Below, in pieces: positions 45,923 to 62,928 of a stretch of 64,000 nucleotides of DNA. Numbering within the stretch: the first letter of the stretch is position 1; each line of letters begins with the position of its first letter. This stretch comes from Cyanobacteriota bacterium (GTDB lineage Bacteria; Acidobacteriota; Vicinamibacteria; Vicinamibacterales; UBA2999). The stretch is taken from the NCBI GenBank assembly GCA_019752015.1, contig JAIEMQ010000051.1:1-64000 (forward strand), in the 5' to 3' direction. The translations under genes and the position numbers were made by a program. The notes below the pieces were generated by a model. That model ran no database searches. It saw only the letters and a program-made list of their open reading frames with translations, and was not told where the DNA came from.

Positions 45923-46072
45923 ATGAGAGACATCATCCAGCTGGCGTGCGGCGAATGTAAGCGCCGCAACTACAGCACGACGAAGAACAAGAAGAAGACG
46001 ACGGAACGGATCGAGATGAAGAAATTCTGTCCGTTCTGCCGGAAGCACCAGCCGCACAAGGAGCAGAAGTAG
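45923..46072 (+). CDS. rpmG: 50S ribosomal protein L33
   Basis: A 49-residue protein from ATG 45923: [20 protein letters not shown], then [19 protein letters not shown] and CPFC form the zinc-ribbon version of L33. It lies five bases after the tuf stop. Confidence 0.93.
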   Translation: MRDIIQLACGECKRRNYSTTKNKKKTTERIEMKKFCPFCRKHQPHKEQK

Positions 46073-46106
46073 CCCGCGCGGATGCGCGGCCGGCAATGGA
46101 GCGCGT

Positions 46107-46182
46107 AGGCCAGTAGCTCAATTGGCAGAGCACCGGTCTCCAAAACCGGGGGTTGGGGGTTCGATTCCCTCCTGGCCTGCCA
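46107..46182 (+). tRNA. tRNA-Trp (CCA), CCA end encoded
   Basis: Acceptor AGGCCAG/CTGGCCT, anticodon loop CTCCAAA, anticodon CCA, encoded 3' CCA. Position between rpmG and secE is conserved in many bacteria. Confidence 0.97.
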
Positions 46183-46289
46183 CCCTTCGCTCGACGAAAG
46201 CGAAGCGAGCTACGGGTGGCGAGCCAATTTGTGCGAAGGGTGGCCCACCGTAGCGCGAAGCGCGAAGGTGGGCTGATGAAAGATTTGAG
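46183..46289. other. tRNA-Trp/secE spacer with palindromes
   Basis: Holds CCACCCTTCGCT...AGCGAAGCGAGCTACGGGTGG and GCCCACCGTAGC-GCGAA-GCGCGAAGGTGGGC type hairpins. Likely processing structure between tRNA-Trp and the secE message; no gene. Confidence 0.5.
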
Positions 46290-46544
46290 ATGAGCACCGA
46301 AACGATCGAACAATCCGGCGAGCGGGCGCGCGGGCCGCTGGGCTGGTGGCAGCGCACGGGCGAATTCCTGACGGAAGTTCGCAACGAGATGAAGCGCGTC
46401 ACCTGGCCCTCGCAGCGCGAGGTCTATGCGACCACCATCGTGGTGATTCTCACCTCGGTGTTCTTCGGCCTGTACCTCTTCGCCGTGGACCTGGCGCTGA
46501 ACAACGCCGTGCAGTGGGTGCTGACTCGCCTGGGAGCGGCGTAA
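46290..46544 (+). CDS. secE: Preprotein translocase subunit SecE
   Basis: An 84-residue protein with [20 protein letters not shown] and one membrane helix ([20 protein letters not shown]), the single-span SecE form. Stabilises SecY. Overlaps nusG by one base (TAATG). Confidence 0.94.
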   Translation: MSTETIEQSGERARGPLGWWQRTGEFLTEVRNEMKRVTWPSQREVYATTIVVILTSVFFGLYLFAVDLALNNAVQWVLTRLGAA

Positions 46545-47086
46545 TGACAGACGTCGCCACCAAGAACTGGTACATCGTCCACACCTATTCCGGCTTCGAG
46601 AAGAAGGTGGCGGAGTCGCTCGCGGAGCGCAAGACCGCGTATGGCCTGGCCGACGAGATCGGCGAGATTCTGATTCCGACCGAGGACGTGGTCGAGATGC
46701 GCGGCGGCCGCAAGGTCGTGTCGTCGAAGCGCTTCTTCCCGGGCTACATCCTCGTCGAGATGAACATGACCGACAACGCGTGGCACGTCGTCAAGAACAC
46801 GCCGAAGGTCACGGGCTTCGTCGGCGCCGGCGCCAAGCCGACGCCGCTCAGCAAGGAAGAAGTCGAGCAGATTCTCGAGCAGGTCAAGACCGCCGCCGAG
46901 AAGCCGAAGCCGAAGTACACGTTCGACAAGGGCGACACGGTGCGCATCAACGAAGGACCGTTCACCGGCTTCAACGGCACCGTTGACGAAGTGAACATGG
47001 AAAAGAACACCTTGAAGGTGATGGTGACGATCTTCGGCCGCGCCACACCGGTGGAACTGGATTTCCTGCAGGTAGAGAAGCAGTAG
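46544..47086 (+). CDS. nusG: Transcription antitermination factor NusG
   Basis: NGN domain ([30 protein letters not shown]) and KOW domain ([20 protein letters not shown]). Couples RNA polymerase to ribosomes or Rho. 180 residues. Overlaps the secE stop by one base. Confidence 0.96.
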   Translation: MTDVATKNWYIVHTYSGFEKKVAESLAERKTAYGLADEIGEILIPTEDVVEMRGGRKVVSSKRFFPGYILVEMNMTDNAWHVVKNTPKVTGFVGAGAKPTPLSKEEVEQILEQVKTAAEKPKPKYTFDKGDTVRINEGPFTGFNGTVDEVNMEKNTLKVMVTIFGRATPVELDFLQVEKQ

Positions 47087-47089
47087 GAG

Positions 47090-47109
47090 GGCGGTGCTTT
47101 AGCGCCGCC
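47090..47109. repeat. 20-bp palindrome between nusG and rplK
   Basis: GGCGGTGCT-TT-AGCGCCGCC, with one G-T wobble in a 9-bp stem. Same ends and centre as the 18598 palindrome, with a different middle. Confidence 0.8.
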
Positions 47110-47117
47110 AATTAAGA

Positions 47118-47543
47118 ATGGCTAAAAAAGTTCAGGCAATGGTGAAGCTCCAGATTCCCGCCGGCAAGGCCACGCCGGCGCCGCCGGTCGGCACCGCGCT
47201 CGGTCCGCACGGCGTCAACATCATGGACTTCGTCAAGGCCTTCAACGCCAAGACGGCGAAAGACGACGGCCTGATCATCCCGGCGGTCGTGACGATTTAT
47301 TCGGATCGGTCCTACACCTTCATCACCAAGACGCCGCCCGCGTCGGTGCTGCTGAAGAAGGCCGCCAACATCGCGGTCGGGTCGGCCGTGCCGAACAAAA
47401 ACAAGGTCGGCTCGGTGACGAAGAAGCAGGTCGAGGAGATCGCCAGGGCGAAGATGCCGGATCTGAATTGCGATTCGCTCGAGTCCGCGGTCAGGACCGT
47501 GGCAGGAACGGCCCGCTCAATGGGCCTTGATGTGGTTGGTTAA
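47118..47543 (+). CDS. rplK: 50S ribosomal protein L11
   Basis: [20 protein letters not shown] and [18 protein letters not shown] mark the N-terminal domain; [21 protein letters not shown]-like end is normal. 141 residues. Binds the GTPase-associated centre of 23S rRNA. Confidence 0.96.
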   Translation: MAKKVQAMVKLQIPAGKATPAPPVGTALGPHGVNIMDFVKAFNAKTAKDDGLIIPAVVTIYSDRSYTFITKTPPASVLLKKAANIAVGSAVPNKNKVGSVTKKQVEEIARAKMPDLNCDSLESAVRTVAGTARSMGLDVVG

Positions 47544-47547
47544 GGCC

Positions 47548-48258
47548 ATGAGAACACACGGGAAAAAATATACGGCGGCGAAGACACAGGTCGAGAACAA
47601 GCCTTATGCGCTCGCCGACGCGCTGCCGCTGGTGCAGAAGATCAAGTTCGCGAAGTTCGACGAGACCGTCGCCCTGTCGATTCGCCTCGGCGTCGATCCC
47701 AAGCACGCCGACCAGATGGTCCGCGGCACCGTCGTCCTCCCGCACGGCCTCGGCAAGTCGAAGAAGGTGCTGGTGATTGCCGGCCCCGACAAGCAGAAGG
47801 AAGCGGAAGAGGCCGGCGCCGATCACGTCGGCGGCGAGGAGCTGGTCGAGAAGATCAACGGCGGCTGGCAGGACTTCGATGCCGTCGTCGCGACCCCGGA
47901 CATGATGCGCGCCGTCGGCAAGCTCGGTAAGGTGCTCGGCCCGCGCGGCCTGATGCCGAATCCGAAGACCGGCACGGTGACGCCGAACGTCAAGCAGGCG
48001 GTCACGGAAATCAAGGCCGGCAAGGTGGAGTTCCGCGTCGACAAGACCGGCATCGTGCACGCGCCGGTCGGCAAGACGTCGTTCCCGCAGCAGAACCTGA
48101 TCGACAACGCCGCGGCGCTGATCGACAGCATCGTGCGCGCCAAGCCGGCGGCGGCGAAGGGCAAGTATTTGAAGAGCATCACGGTCTCGTCGACGATGGG
48201 GCCCGGCGTGAAGATCGATGAGACCCACGTCGAAGCGGCGCACGCGAAGGCGAAATAA
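47548..48258 (+). CDS. rplA: 50S ribosomal protein L1
   Basis: L1 stalk protein and, in many bacteria, autogenous repressor of rplK-rpl[32 protein letters not shown] and [13 protein letters not shown] are present. 236 residues from ATG 47548; an in-frame upstream TTG at 47527 is inside rplK. Confidence 0.96.
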   Translation: MRTHGKKYTAAKTQVENKPYALADALPLVQKIKFAKFDETVALSIRLGVDPKHADQMVRGTVVLPHGLGKSKKVLVIAGPDKQKEAEEAGADHVGGEELVEKINGGWQDFDAVVATPDMMRAVGKLGKVLGPRGLMPNPKTGTVTPNVKQAVTEIKAGKVEFRVDKTGIVHAPVGKTSFPQQNLIDNAAALIDSIVRAKPAAAKGKYLKSITVSSTMGPGVKIDETHVEAAHAKAK

Positions 48259-48260
48259 TT

Positions 48261-48782
48261 ATGGCTGTTACCAGAGCGGAAAAAACCACCGAGCTCGAAT
48301 CGCTCGAAGGCGCCTTCAAGGGCCACGACGTTGCGATTCTGATCGATTACAAGGGCATCAACGTGCCGCAGGTGACGCAGCTCCGCACCGAGCTGCGCAA
48401 GGCCAAGGCGAGCTACAAGGTCGTCAAGAATTCGCTGGCCAGGCGCGCGCTGAAGGGCACGCAGTTCGAGTCGCTGTCCGCGCACTTCGAAGGGATGACC
48501 GCGGTCGCCTACACCAAGGAAGACCCGGTCCAGCTCGCGAAGACGCTGACCGCGTTCATGAAGAATGCGCCGACGCTGCAGATCAAGGCGGCGGTCGTGC
48601 AGGGCCAGGCCATCAAGGGCGCCGAAGTCGCGGCGCTGGCGACGATGCCGGGCAAGCCGGAGCTTTACGCGAAGCTGCTCTTCCTCCTCCAGGCGCCGAT
48701 GGTCAACCTGGTGACGGTGCTGAACGCGCTGCCGCGGGACCTGATGAGCGTCCTGGTGCAGGCGGAAAAGAAGCGCGCGTAA
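48261..48782 (+). CDS. rplJ: 50S ribosomal protein L10
   Basis: [40 protein letters not shown] and KNSLARRAL form the rRNA-binding domain; the C-terminal helix binds L12 dimers. 173 residues. Starts two bases after rplA, so any L10 leader must lie within rplA. Confidence 0.95.
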   Translation: MAVTRAEKTTELESLEGAFKGHDVAILIDYKGINVPQVTQLRTELRKAKASYKVVKNSLARRALKGTQFESLSAHFEGMTAVAYTKEDPVQLAKTLTAFMKNAPTLQIKAAVVQGQAIKGAEVAALATMPGKPELYAKLLFLLQAPMVNLVTVLNALPRDLMSVLVQAEKKRA

Positions 48783-48826
48783 CACGAATTGATTACGACA
48801 GGGTTTTTTACTAAGGGAGCGATGAA

Positions 48827-49222
48827 ATGGCCGAAGTGAATCAGCAGCAGGTGATCGATTACATCAAGGGCATCAGCGTGATGGAACTGTCCGCGCTCGT
48901 CAAGGCCCTCGAGTCCGAGCTCGGCGTGTCCGCCGCGGCCGCGATGCCGATGGCGATGCCGATGGGCGGCGGAGCGGCGGCTGGCGGCGCCGCAGCGCCG
49001 GCGGAAGAGCAGACCGAATTCACCGTGACCCTCACCGACGTCGGCGGCAACAAGATCAACGTGATCAAGGTCGTCCGCGAAGTCACCAGCCTCGGCCTCA
49101 AGGAAGCCAAGGATCTCGTCGAAGGCGCGCCCAAGCCGATCAAGGAAGGCGTCACCAAGGACGAGGCCGCGAGCATCAAGAAGAAGTTCGAGGACGCCGG
49201 CGCGAAGGTCGAAGTCAAGTAA
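48827..49222 (+). CDS. rplL: 50S ribosomal protein L7/L12
   Basis: N-terminal dimer domain ([20 protein letters not shown]), an Ala/Gly/Met hinge (residues ~38-58), and the factor-binding C-terminal domain ([40 protein letters not shown]). 131 residues. GGGAG precedes the ATG. Confidence 0.96.
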   Translation: MAEVNQQQVIDYIKGISVMELSALVKALESELGVSAAAAMPMAMPMGGGAAAGGAAAPAEEQTEFTVTLTDVGGNKINVIKVVREVTSLGLKEAKDLVEGAPKPIKEGVTKDEAASIKKKFEDAGAKVEVK

Positions 49223-49255
49223 GCCACAGATTAGACACAGATTAGGCACAGATTG
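49223..49255. repeat. 11-bp word repeat (CACAGATTAGA)x3
   Basis: Three near-identical 11-bp units carrying the CACAGATT word of the period-9 elements follow the rplL stop. No inverted partner is visible. Confidence 0.8.
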
Positions 49256-49286
49256 AACGTCTGCGCCTGGTCCGATCCGTGGTTGC

Positions 49287-49339
49287 CCGCGCACTGGGGA
49301 CGAATCTCCAGTGCGCGGAGCATTTGTTTTCCTTTTTGT
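49287..49339 (+). terminator. rplL-rpoB attenuator hairpin
   Basis: CCGCGCACTGG (49287-49297) pairs perfectly with CCAGTGCGCGG (49308-49318), ten-base loop, then a T-rich tract (TTTTCCTTTTTG). It stands in the 132-base gap before rpoB. A partial terminator here is known from E. coli and would set the ratio of L12 to RNA polymerase. Confidence 0.8.
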
Positions 49340-49354
49340 CCGGACCTCGAAAGC

Positions 49355-57891
<8,537 letters not shown>

Positions 57892-57924
57892 ACTTCGCTC
57901 TCGAGGACACGGAAAAGTACGGAG

Positions 57925-57960
57925 GGCACGGAGGCCGATTGGCTTCCGTGCCTTTCTTAT
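57925..57960. terminator. rpoC terminator (copy A)
   Basis: GGCACGGAGGCC pairs with GGCTTCCGTGCC (one G-U pair) around loop GATT, followed by TTTCTTATTT. It also overlaps the 3' end of the convergent gene. Homologous hairpins are at 59730-59763 and 60528-60567. Confidence 0.88.
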
Positions 57961-59717
57961 TTGACCGGCCCGAGATACTTGTCCAGCCAGTCGAGTGTTT
58001 CGCGCACTTCATCCGAGCGCGGCAACGCCCCGTGGCCGGCGTCATAAATGACATGCTTCCGATTATTCTCGGGCGTTCCAAGGCGCCGGAAAATTGGCAG
58101 CTGCGCGGTCTCGACTGGAAACAGCGAATCATACCGGCCGTTCAACATCAGCACCGGCAGCGTGATCCTCGTGACGAAGTTGGTGGGATCGGCCTCTGGA
58201 AGCGGGCGCTCGAACCACTGGCCGCCAGACGACAGGATCGCCGTCTTGAATCGGGGTTCGAGGGCGAGCGTCGGCCTAGAAATGGCGCCGCCAAGGCTAT
58301 AACCAAAGTACGCGGCCTTGTCGCTGTCGAGGTCTTGCCGCGTCTTCACGTAGTCAAGCGTCCGGCTCACGTCTTTCGACCACATGATCACGTGATCGCG
58401 CCATAAGGCCGGCGGATTGCCAACCGGGCCGCCGGGTTTCACACCATCGCGGCGCTCCCAGGTCCCCTTGATCACCGGCACTATGACGGCGCGGCCGCTC
58501 TTGAGCAGGAACTCGCCGATTTCGCCGATCCGTCGATCCAGCCAGGACTCGGCGTCGAATCGCTCCCGCAGTAACGCATTCGCGCTCGGCACATAGACGA
58601 CGGTCTGCAACGGGGGCGCCATCTGCTTCGGCACAAAAAGATAGGCCGTTACTCGCTCGTCGCCATAGGCCGCATCGAAGCTGACCTTCTGCATTGTGAT
58701 GTCGCCGATGGTTCTTGTTTCGTCGATACGTTCGTGTAGTTCGGAGCGGTCGTAGTCGTACAGCCGCTTGAATGCCGCGAAGACTTCATCCGACACGATG
58801 TCGTCTTTCCACACGTCGCGCACGGCGAATTCCAGCTTCGCTGTAGCGGCACTGCTCGCTGGCGAGGCCAGCTTCACACAACGGAACCCGATATTCAGTT
58901 GCCGCTCCCAAGGCGAGAGCGCATCGATCATGTTGAACATGTACACGGGCTCGCCGAACCCGCCGCCAGCTATCAATCGTTTGCCCGCGAGGCTCTCGTT
59001 GATCGACCATTCCTTGACGTTCCCAGCCATGTCCGCCGTGCCGAAGCCGCTGAGCGCGTCGGCTCCGCCAACGGCCTGCGGCGCCGAGCCCAGGAAATTA
59101 CTACCAGGCGCAATCACTGGCGCGAAGTTGGTCTGTGCGGCGCGGGTCCAGTGATAGATGGTCGGCAGCGTCTTCCCGATGAACCGCGCGTAGGCCGCCG
59201 CTTCGTACCAGCTCACTCCGGCGACCGGGTGCTGTTCTTTTCCCTGAGGATAGCTGCCGACCTCCCAACTCGCCGGGCCACGACGGCCGGTGGCATCGCG
59301 GAAACCGTCGATCGCCTGCTGCCATGGAATCGTTCGCCCGTCCCTGACAAATGGTTCCGTCCAGAACTCAGGGTTGTCATAGCCACCGGCGTCGACAAAC
59401 TTCTTGTATTCCGCGTTGGTCACCTCGTGACGGTCGACCAGGAAATCATCGACTCGAAGTTGCGCCGCCAGACCAAATGGCCAACCGAGCGTCACTGAGT
59501 TTCCTCTGACCGGCATCATTCCGTTCGGAACGGCTGTTTGCGGCATCATCGTGAACGCCACCGACGTCGACGACCCTGGCGCAAGAAGGATGTTGTAGTC
59601 GGCAAATCCAGGCTTCGCGATCCGAAAGATGTACTCATCTCTCGGGATGCGCACGTCTTTCAGCGGCGTGGCTCCAAGACGATGCCAGGCGTTGGACCTG
59701 TCTCGATACGCACGGTA
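57957..59717 (-). pseudogene. 5'-truncated SUMF1-domain/hydrolase gene
   Basis: The frame from ~59717 reads PEGA-like residues (ATPLKDVRIPRDEYIFRIAK), a SUMF1/formylglycine-type domain (VDRHEVTNAEYKKFVDAGG, GVSWYEAAAYARFIGKTLP, GTADMAGNVKEWS) and a C-terminal alpha/beta hydrolase (FGYSLGGAI, DAGHGALP). Full-length relatives in Acidobacteriota carry an N-terminal Ser/Thr kinase and a membrane helix, absent here. Upstream of ~59717 the frame runs into a copy of the rpoC terminator, so the gene is cut. An in-frame ATG at 59804 exists, so a shortened protein is possible. Confidence 0.65.
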
Positions 59718-59763
59718 GGACACGCGGAGGGCACGGAGACTGATATGGTTTCCGTGCCTTTTT
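59716..59763. repeat. Copy B of the rpoC terminator
   Basis: AGGACACG-CGGAGGGCACGGAGAC ... GTTTCCGTGCC TTTTT. Its flank matches the sequence before copy A (AGGACACG...CGGAGGGCACGGAG) with an eight-base gap. Hairpin 59730-59740 pairs with 59748-59758. It marks the broken 5' end of the truncated gene. Confidence 0.75.
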
Positions 59764-59840
59764 CGTTCACGGGCGAACGAGTATTCTGTTCGACCGGACA
59801 TCAAGCTTCGGGACTACTGGACTGTAGCACTCGACGACCG

Positions 59841-59846
59841 TACAAT
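59841..59846 (+). promoter_or_regulatory. -10 box TACAAT seven bases before an antitoxin ATG
   Basis: TACAAT ends seven bases before ATG 59854; leaderless initiation is likely. Confidence 0.5.
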
Positions 59847-59853
59847 CGCCGGT

Positions 59854-60051
59854 ATGAGCTCAGGTTCAGCGACGCCAAAGGATTTGCTTCGCAAGACCAT
59901 CGACGACCAACCCGACGACAGCTCTTATGAGGAGATCATCCGAGAGTTGGCGTTCGCGGCGATGGTGGAGCGAGGGCTCGCCGACTCCCACGCAGGGCGA
60001 ACCATCACCCATGAGGAGATGCGCAAAGCCATTGAGTCGTGGCGCAAGTAG
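59854..60051 (+). CDS. Antitoxin of a RelE/ParE-type module
   Basis: A 65-residue protein: SYEEIIRELAFAAMVERGLADSHAGRTITHEEMRKAIESWRK matches the C-terminal pattern of small antitoxins paired with RelE/ParE toxins (ERGLAD-x-x-x-GR-x-x-x-HEE). The N-terminus is polar. It overlaps the toxin start by 13 bases. The toxin is frameshifted, so the antitoxin is now an orphan. Confidence 0.8.
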   Translation: MSSGSATPKDLLRKTIDDQPDDSSYEEIIRELAFAAMVERGLADSHAGRTITHEEMRKAIESWRK

Positions 60052-60337
60052 TCTGGACGGATAAGCGCGACGCTGGCTGCAAGAGATCTACGACTACATC
60101 GCCGAGAACAACGAGCAGGCCGCCTACCGAACGGTTCTGGCCATCCACGAGCGCGCAGAGATTCTCCTGAGTTTCCCCGAGATCGGTTACCGTTTCCGAG
60201 AGCGTCCCGATGTCAGGGTTCTGCTCTACGGCCATTATCGAATCGCCTACCTCAGCTCGACCGATGGCGGCATCGAGGTTCTGGGTGTGTTCCATGGCGC
60301 GCTGGACCTTGCGCGCTACCTCCCCCGTCGAGAATAG
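60039..60337 (+). pseudogene. RelE/ParE-family toxin, frameshifted
   Basis: GTG 60039 gives VAQVVWTDKR; from 60068 a second frame gives RRWLQEIYDYIAENNEQAAY, FPEIGYRFRERPDVRVLLYG, YRIAYLSSTDGGIEVLGVFH up to TAG 60337, a complete RelE/ParE fold. One base is missing near 60065-60068 (AAGCGCGACGC where AAGGCGCGACGC would restore the frame). A sequencing error is possible. Confidence 0.8.
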
Positions 60338-60343
60338 TTCCCA

Positions 60344-60567
60344 GTCCGAGAACACCTACGACGTCGGTTACCCAGAGTGTCCACGTCGACGAGTAGGTCG
60401 ACTCTTCGACGCGGACGTTGTCGCGCCGGCAAGGCGTCGCTGTCGACCGAACTGGATCGGGAGATGGAGTACTTGGCGGAACCTGAAAAGGCTGAAGTCA
60501 GATGTATCAACCGAGGTCGAGTAGCGACACGTTCAGAGGCCAATCGCTTTCGTGCCCTTTTTCTTTT
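60344..60567 (+). pseudogene. Decayed duplicate of the rpoC 3' end and terminator (copy C)
   Basis: The segment reads GDVG...-type remnants, then KASLSTE joined to [17 protein letters not shown] and, in another frame, STEVE-stop; intact RpoC has [24 protein letters not shown] and ITEVE-stop. It is followed by GGCCAATCGCTTTCGTGCC-TTTTT, matching the rpoC terminator GGCCGATTGGCTTCCGTGCC. Internal deletions and frameshifts show it is not functional. Confidence 0.8.
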
Positions 60568-60590
60568 AGCATGCTGGTCGAGGTGATGCC

Positions 60591-61976
60591 ATGACGAGAA
60601 CCCTCACGGCGTTGGTGGCGGCGTTTCTCTTCGTCGGCCTGACCGGGTCCGCGCGGCCGTTCGACTTCGCTCAGGGCGAGCAGGCGCCCCCGCTGGATTT
60701 CAGCCCGCTCGACAAGGTCGTCGCGGACGAATTGCAAAGCACCGGGACGCCCGGCGGCGTGATTGCCGTCGTCCTGGGCGATCGCGTGATCTACACGAAG
60801 GCGTTTGGCATCGCCAACATCGAAACCAACGAGCCGGTCCGGCCGGAAATGTTGTTCCGCCTCGGCTCGACCACGAAGATGTTCACCGCTGCCGCACTGG
60901 TGACGCTTGCCGAGCGCGGCGCGATCGATCTGAACGCGCCCGTCGGCTCCTACGTGACCGGCCTCAATGCGAAGGTGGCGCGAGTCACCGCCGATCAATT
61001 GCTGTCACACCAGTCCGGGTTCTTCGACGAGGCGCCGATGATCGGCAGCAACGACGAGACGGCGCTCGAGAACGAAGTCCGCTCGTGGACGGATGCGCGA
61101 TTCTTCACCGAACCCGGGAAAATCTTTTCGTATTCGAACCCCGGGTACTGGTTCGCGGGTTTTCTCATCCAGCACGCGAGCCATCGCAACTACGCCGATC
61201 AGCTCGACGAGAGCATCTTCAAGCCGCTCGGCATGAACAGCACGACGCTCCGTCCCCTGGTGGCGATGACGTATCCACTGGCGCAGGGGCACGACGAAAC
61301 ACCTCAAGGGCCTCAACTGCTCCGGCCCCAGGCCAACAACGCCGCGTCATGGCCGGCGGGATCGATCTATTCGAACGTCAACGATCTCTCGCGCTTCGTG
61401 ATTGCCTTCATGAACGATGGACGGATCGACGGCAAGCAGGGGCTGTTACCGGCGGTCATCCGCCGCATGAGCACGCCGCGCGTCAAGATTCCCGGCGCGA
61501 ACGCCTCGTACGGCTATGGGCTGCAGATGTCGAACGAGCGGGGCCTCGACGTCGTCAGTCACGGCGGCTCGAGGGCCGGTTACGGATCGTCGATCCGGAT
61601 GGTGCCTTCGAAGAGATTCGGCGTGATTGCCGTGGCGAACCGGACCGGCATCGGGCTGAACGCGACTGCTGACAAGGCAATGCAGATTGCCCTGTCTCTT
61701 CCACCGTCCACCAATTCGACGACGACGGCGCCAGCGCGCGCTGCGACGGATCTGCACGCGTACGCCGGCACCTACTCACAAGGCCCAAGGACCATCGAGC
61801 TACTGATGCGAGACGGCAAGCTGATATTCAAACAGAACGACCGCGAGCAGCCCGTCGTCATCGCCGGGGATGATCTGCGGGTCGAACGCGGCGGGCGATG
61901 GGTGACCGTCCGCGATGCGAGCGGTGCGATCGAGTACCTGCACGCCGGCTCGCGATCGTGGCGCAAAGTGAAGTAA
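60591..61976 (+). CDS. Secreted serine hydrolase (class C beta-lactamase-like)
   Basis: A signal peptide (residues 1-21) precedes MLFRLGSTTKMFTAAAL (SxxK), FSYSNPGYWFAG (YxN) and VSHGGSRAGYGSS (HxG), all three motifs of the penicillin-binding-like family. A C-terminal lipocalin-like domain (YAGTYSQGPRTIELLMRDGK) follows. 461 residues. Residues 22-28 (RPFDFAQ) are encoded by the dispersed TTCGACTTCGCTCAGGG word. GAGGTG stands five bases before the ATG. Confidence 0.88.
   Translation: MTRTLTALVAAFLFVGLTGSARPFDFAQGEQAPPLDFSPLDKVVADELQSTGTPGGVIAVVLGDRVIYTKAFGIANIETNEPVRPEMLFRLGSTTKMFTAAALVTLAERGAIDLNAPVGSYVTGLNAKVARVTADQLLSHQSGFFDEAPMIGSNDETALENEVRSWTDARFFTEPGKIFSYSNPGYWFAGFLIQHASHRNYADQLDESIFKPLGMNSTTLRPLVAMTYPLAQGHDETPQGPQLLRPQANNAASWPAGSIYSNVNDLSRFVIAFMNDGRIDGKQGLLPAVIRRMSTPRVKIPGANASYGYGLQMSNERGLDVVSHGGSRAGYGSSIRMVPSKRFGVIAVANRTGIGLNATADKAMQIALSLPPSTNSTTTAPARAATDLHAYAGTYSQGPRTIELLMRDGKLIFKQNDREQPVVIAGDDLRVERGGRWVTVRDASGAIEYLHAGSRSWRKVK
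60658..60680. repeat. Dispersed word CGTTCGACTTCGCTCAGGGCGAG inside a gene
   Basis: The reverse complement GCCCTGAGCGAAGTCGAA is a variant of the intergenic palindrome at 5451-5472 (GAA for TT in the middle). It codes for FDFAQGE just after the signal peptide of the serine hydrolase. Confidence 0.7.
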
Positions 61977-62019
61977 GCACCCCTTTCTGGGCCGTGACAA
62001 TCGACGCGTCGGTGGGGAC

Positions 62020-62025
62020 TAGACT
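62020..62025 (+). promoter_or_regulatory. TANNNT box (TAGACT) six bases before an ATG
   Basis: TAGACT ends six bases before ATG 62032; no Shine-Dalgarno sequence. Confidence 0.45.
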
Positions 62026-62031
62026 TTGCGG

Positions 62032-62247
62032 ATGACGAACCCCGCATTCAAGCCGCCACCGGTCAACAACAACGTCGAAATCCAGTTCGAGGGTAAAACC
62101 TACAAGGGCCAGTATCACCTCGAGCACGACAACGTCGTCGTGTCGTACCAGGGCGCCAGCAAGATGGTGCCGACGAGTGATGACAACGACACCCTGAGCC
62201 GCACGATCCTCACGGAGATCGTCGCCGCAAAACACGGCCGGCACTAG
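62032..62247 (+). CDS. Small conserved-looking protein of unknown function
   Basis: A 71-residue cytoplasmic protein without a family I recognise. VEIQFEGKTYKGQYHLEHDNVVVSYQG looks like a short beta-barrel or SH3-like sheet, followed by a helix (SRTILTEIVAAKHG). The TAGACT box six bases before the ATG argues for this start over a TTG six bases earlier. Confidence 0.6.
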   Translation: MTNPAFKPPPVNNNVEIQFEGKTYKGQYHLEHDNVVVSYQGASKMVPTSDDNDTLSRTILTEIVAAKHGRH

Positions 62248-62346
62248 CCGGCGCATCGTCCCGCATTCTCGCGACCGAAGTATTCGGTGTCACGCCGACG
62301 AGCGTGTCATCGCGACGCAGTCCTGCCCGGCGCACCGTACCTGTGC

Positions 62347-62352
62347 TACAAC
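62347..62352 (+). promoter_or_regulatory. TANNNT-like box (TACAAC) six bases before an ATG
   Basis: TACAAC ends six bases before ATG 62359. A weaker fit (last base C), listed for the repeated spacing. Confidence 0.35.
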
Positions 62353-62358
62353 GCACCC

Positions 62359-62859
62359 ATGCATCATTCCGATCAGCGCGCACTGCGCCAACTGGCGGCG
62401 ACGCTCGCGTATCGTGCCGCGAAAGTCCTTCGCGACGTGCCGCCGTCCTTCGCCCATTACAGCGCCGGTGAGTCGACGCGCACACCGCTCCGCATCGTCG
62501 CTCATCTCGCCGACTTGATGGCGTGGGGCACCTCGATCGCGAGGGGCGGCTACGAGTGGCAGGCAGGCGGCGGCGACGACTGGACCAGCGAAGTCGAGCG
62601 CTTTTTCTCCGGCCTGGCCGCGCTCGACGCGGCGCTCGCTGCGGAAGACTTCACCGGCTCCGCCGACAAACTCATCCAAGGGCCGCTCGCTGATGCGCTG
62701 ACACATGTCGGCCAGCTGGCGATGCTGCGAGGCATGGCCGGTGTCCCGGTGCGTCCGGAGAGTTATGCGAAGGCCGCCATTACCATTGGCCGCGTTGGAC
62801 GCGAGCAGGCCGCCGCGGCGCGAGAGTTCGACGGCGACGCTTCAGTGGCCAGAAAGTAG
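62359..62859 (+). CDS. DinB-like four-helix protein
   Basis: A 166-residue protein from ATG 62359. FAHYSAGESTRTPLRIVAHLADLMAWG and LTHVGQLAMLRGMAGVPV carry the spaced histidines of the DinB/YfiT-type metal-binding helical bundle. Enzyme role unknown (thiol or metal-dependent transferases are known in the family). A TTG at 62287 would add 24 residues without support. Confidence 0.7.
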   Translation: MHHSDQRALRQLAATLAYRAAKVLRDVPPSFAHYSAGESTRTPLRIVAHLADLMAWGTSIARGGYEWQAGGGDDWTSEVERFFSGLAALDAALAAEDFTGSADKLIQGPLADALTHVGQLAMLRGMAGVPVRPESYAKAAITIGRVGREQAAAAREFDGDASVARK

Positions 62860-62893
62860 TCTGGCGAACGCCGCAACTGACGGGCCAAGCCCG

Positions 62894-62922
62894 TTGACAC
62901 ATGATAAGTGCGCACGTATTAT
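62894..62922 (+). promoter_or_regulatory. Consensus promoter of vapBC, leaderless
   Basis: TTGACA (62894-62899), exactly 17 bases, TATTAT (62917-62922), then six bases to the GTG of vapB. Near-consensus sigma-70 promoter with transcription expected to start at the start codon. Confidence 0.8.
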
Positions 62923-62928
62923 GTGTGA

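Noticed and set aside
48259-48260. L10 (rplJ) leader RNA
   Set aside because: Only two bases separate rplA and rplJ; no leader structure could be placed outside rplA.
62287-62358. N-terminal extension of the DinB-like protein from a TTG
   Set aside because: The extension is Arg/Cys-rich and unsupported; a TACAAC box and ATG at 62359 fit better.
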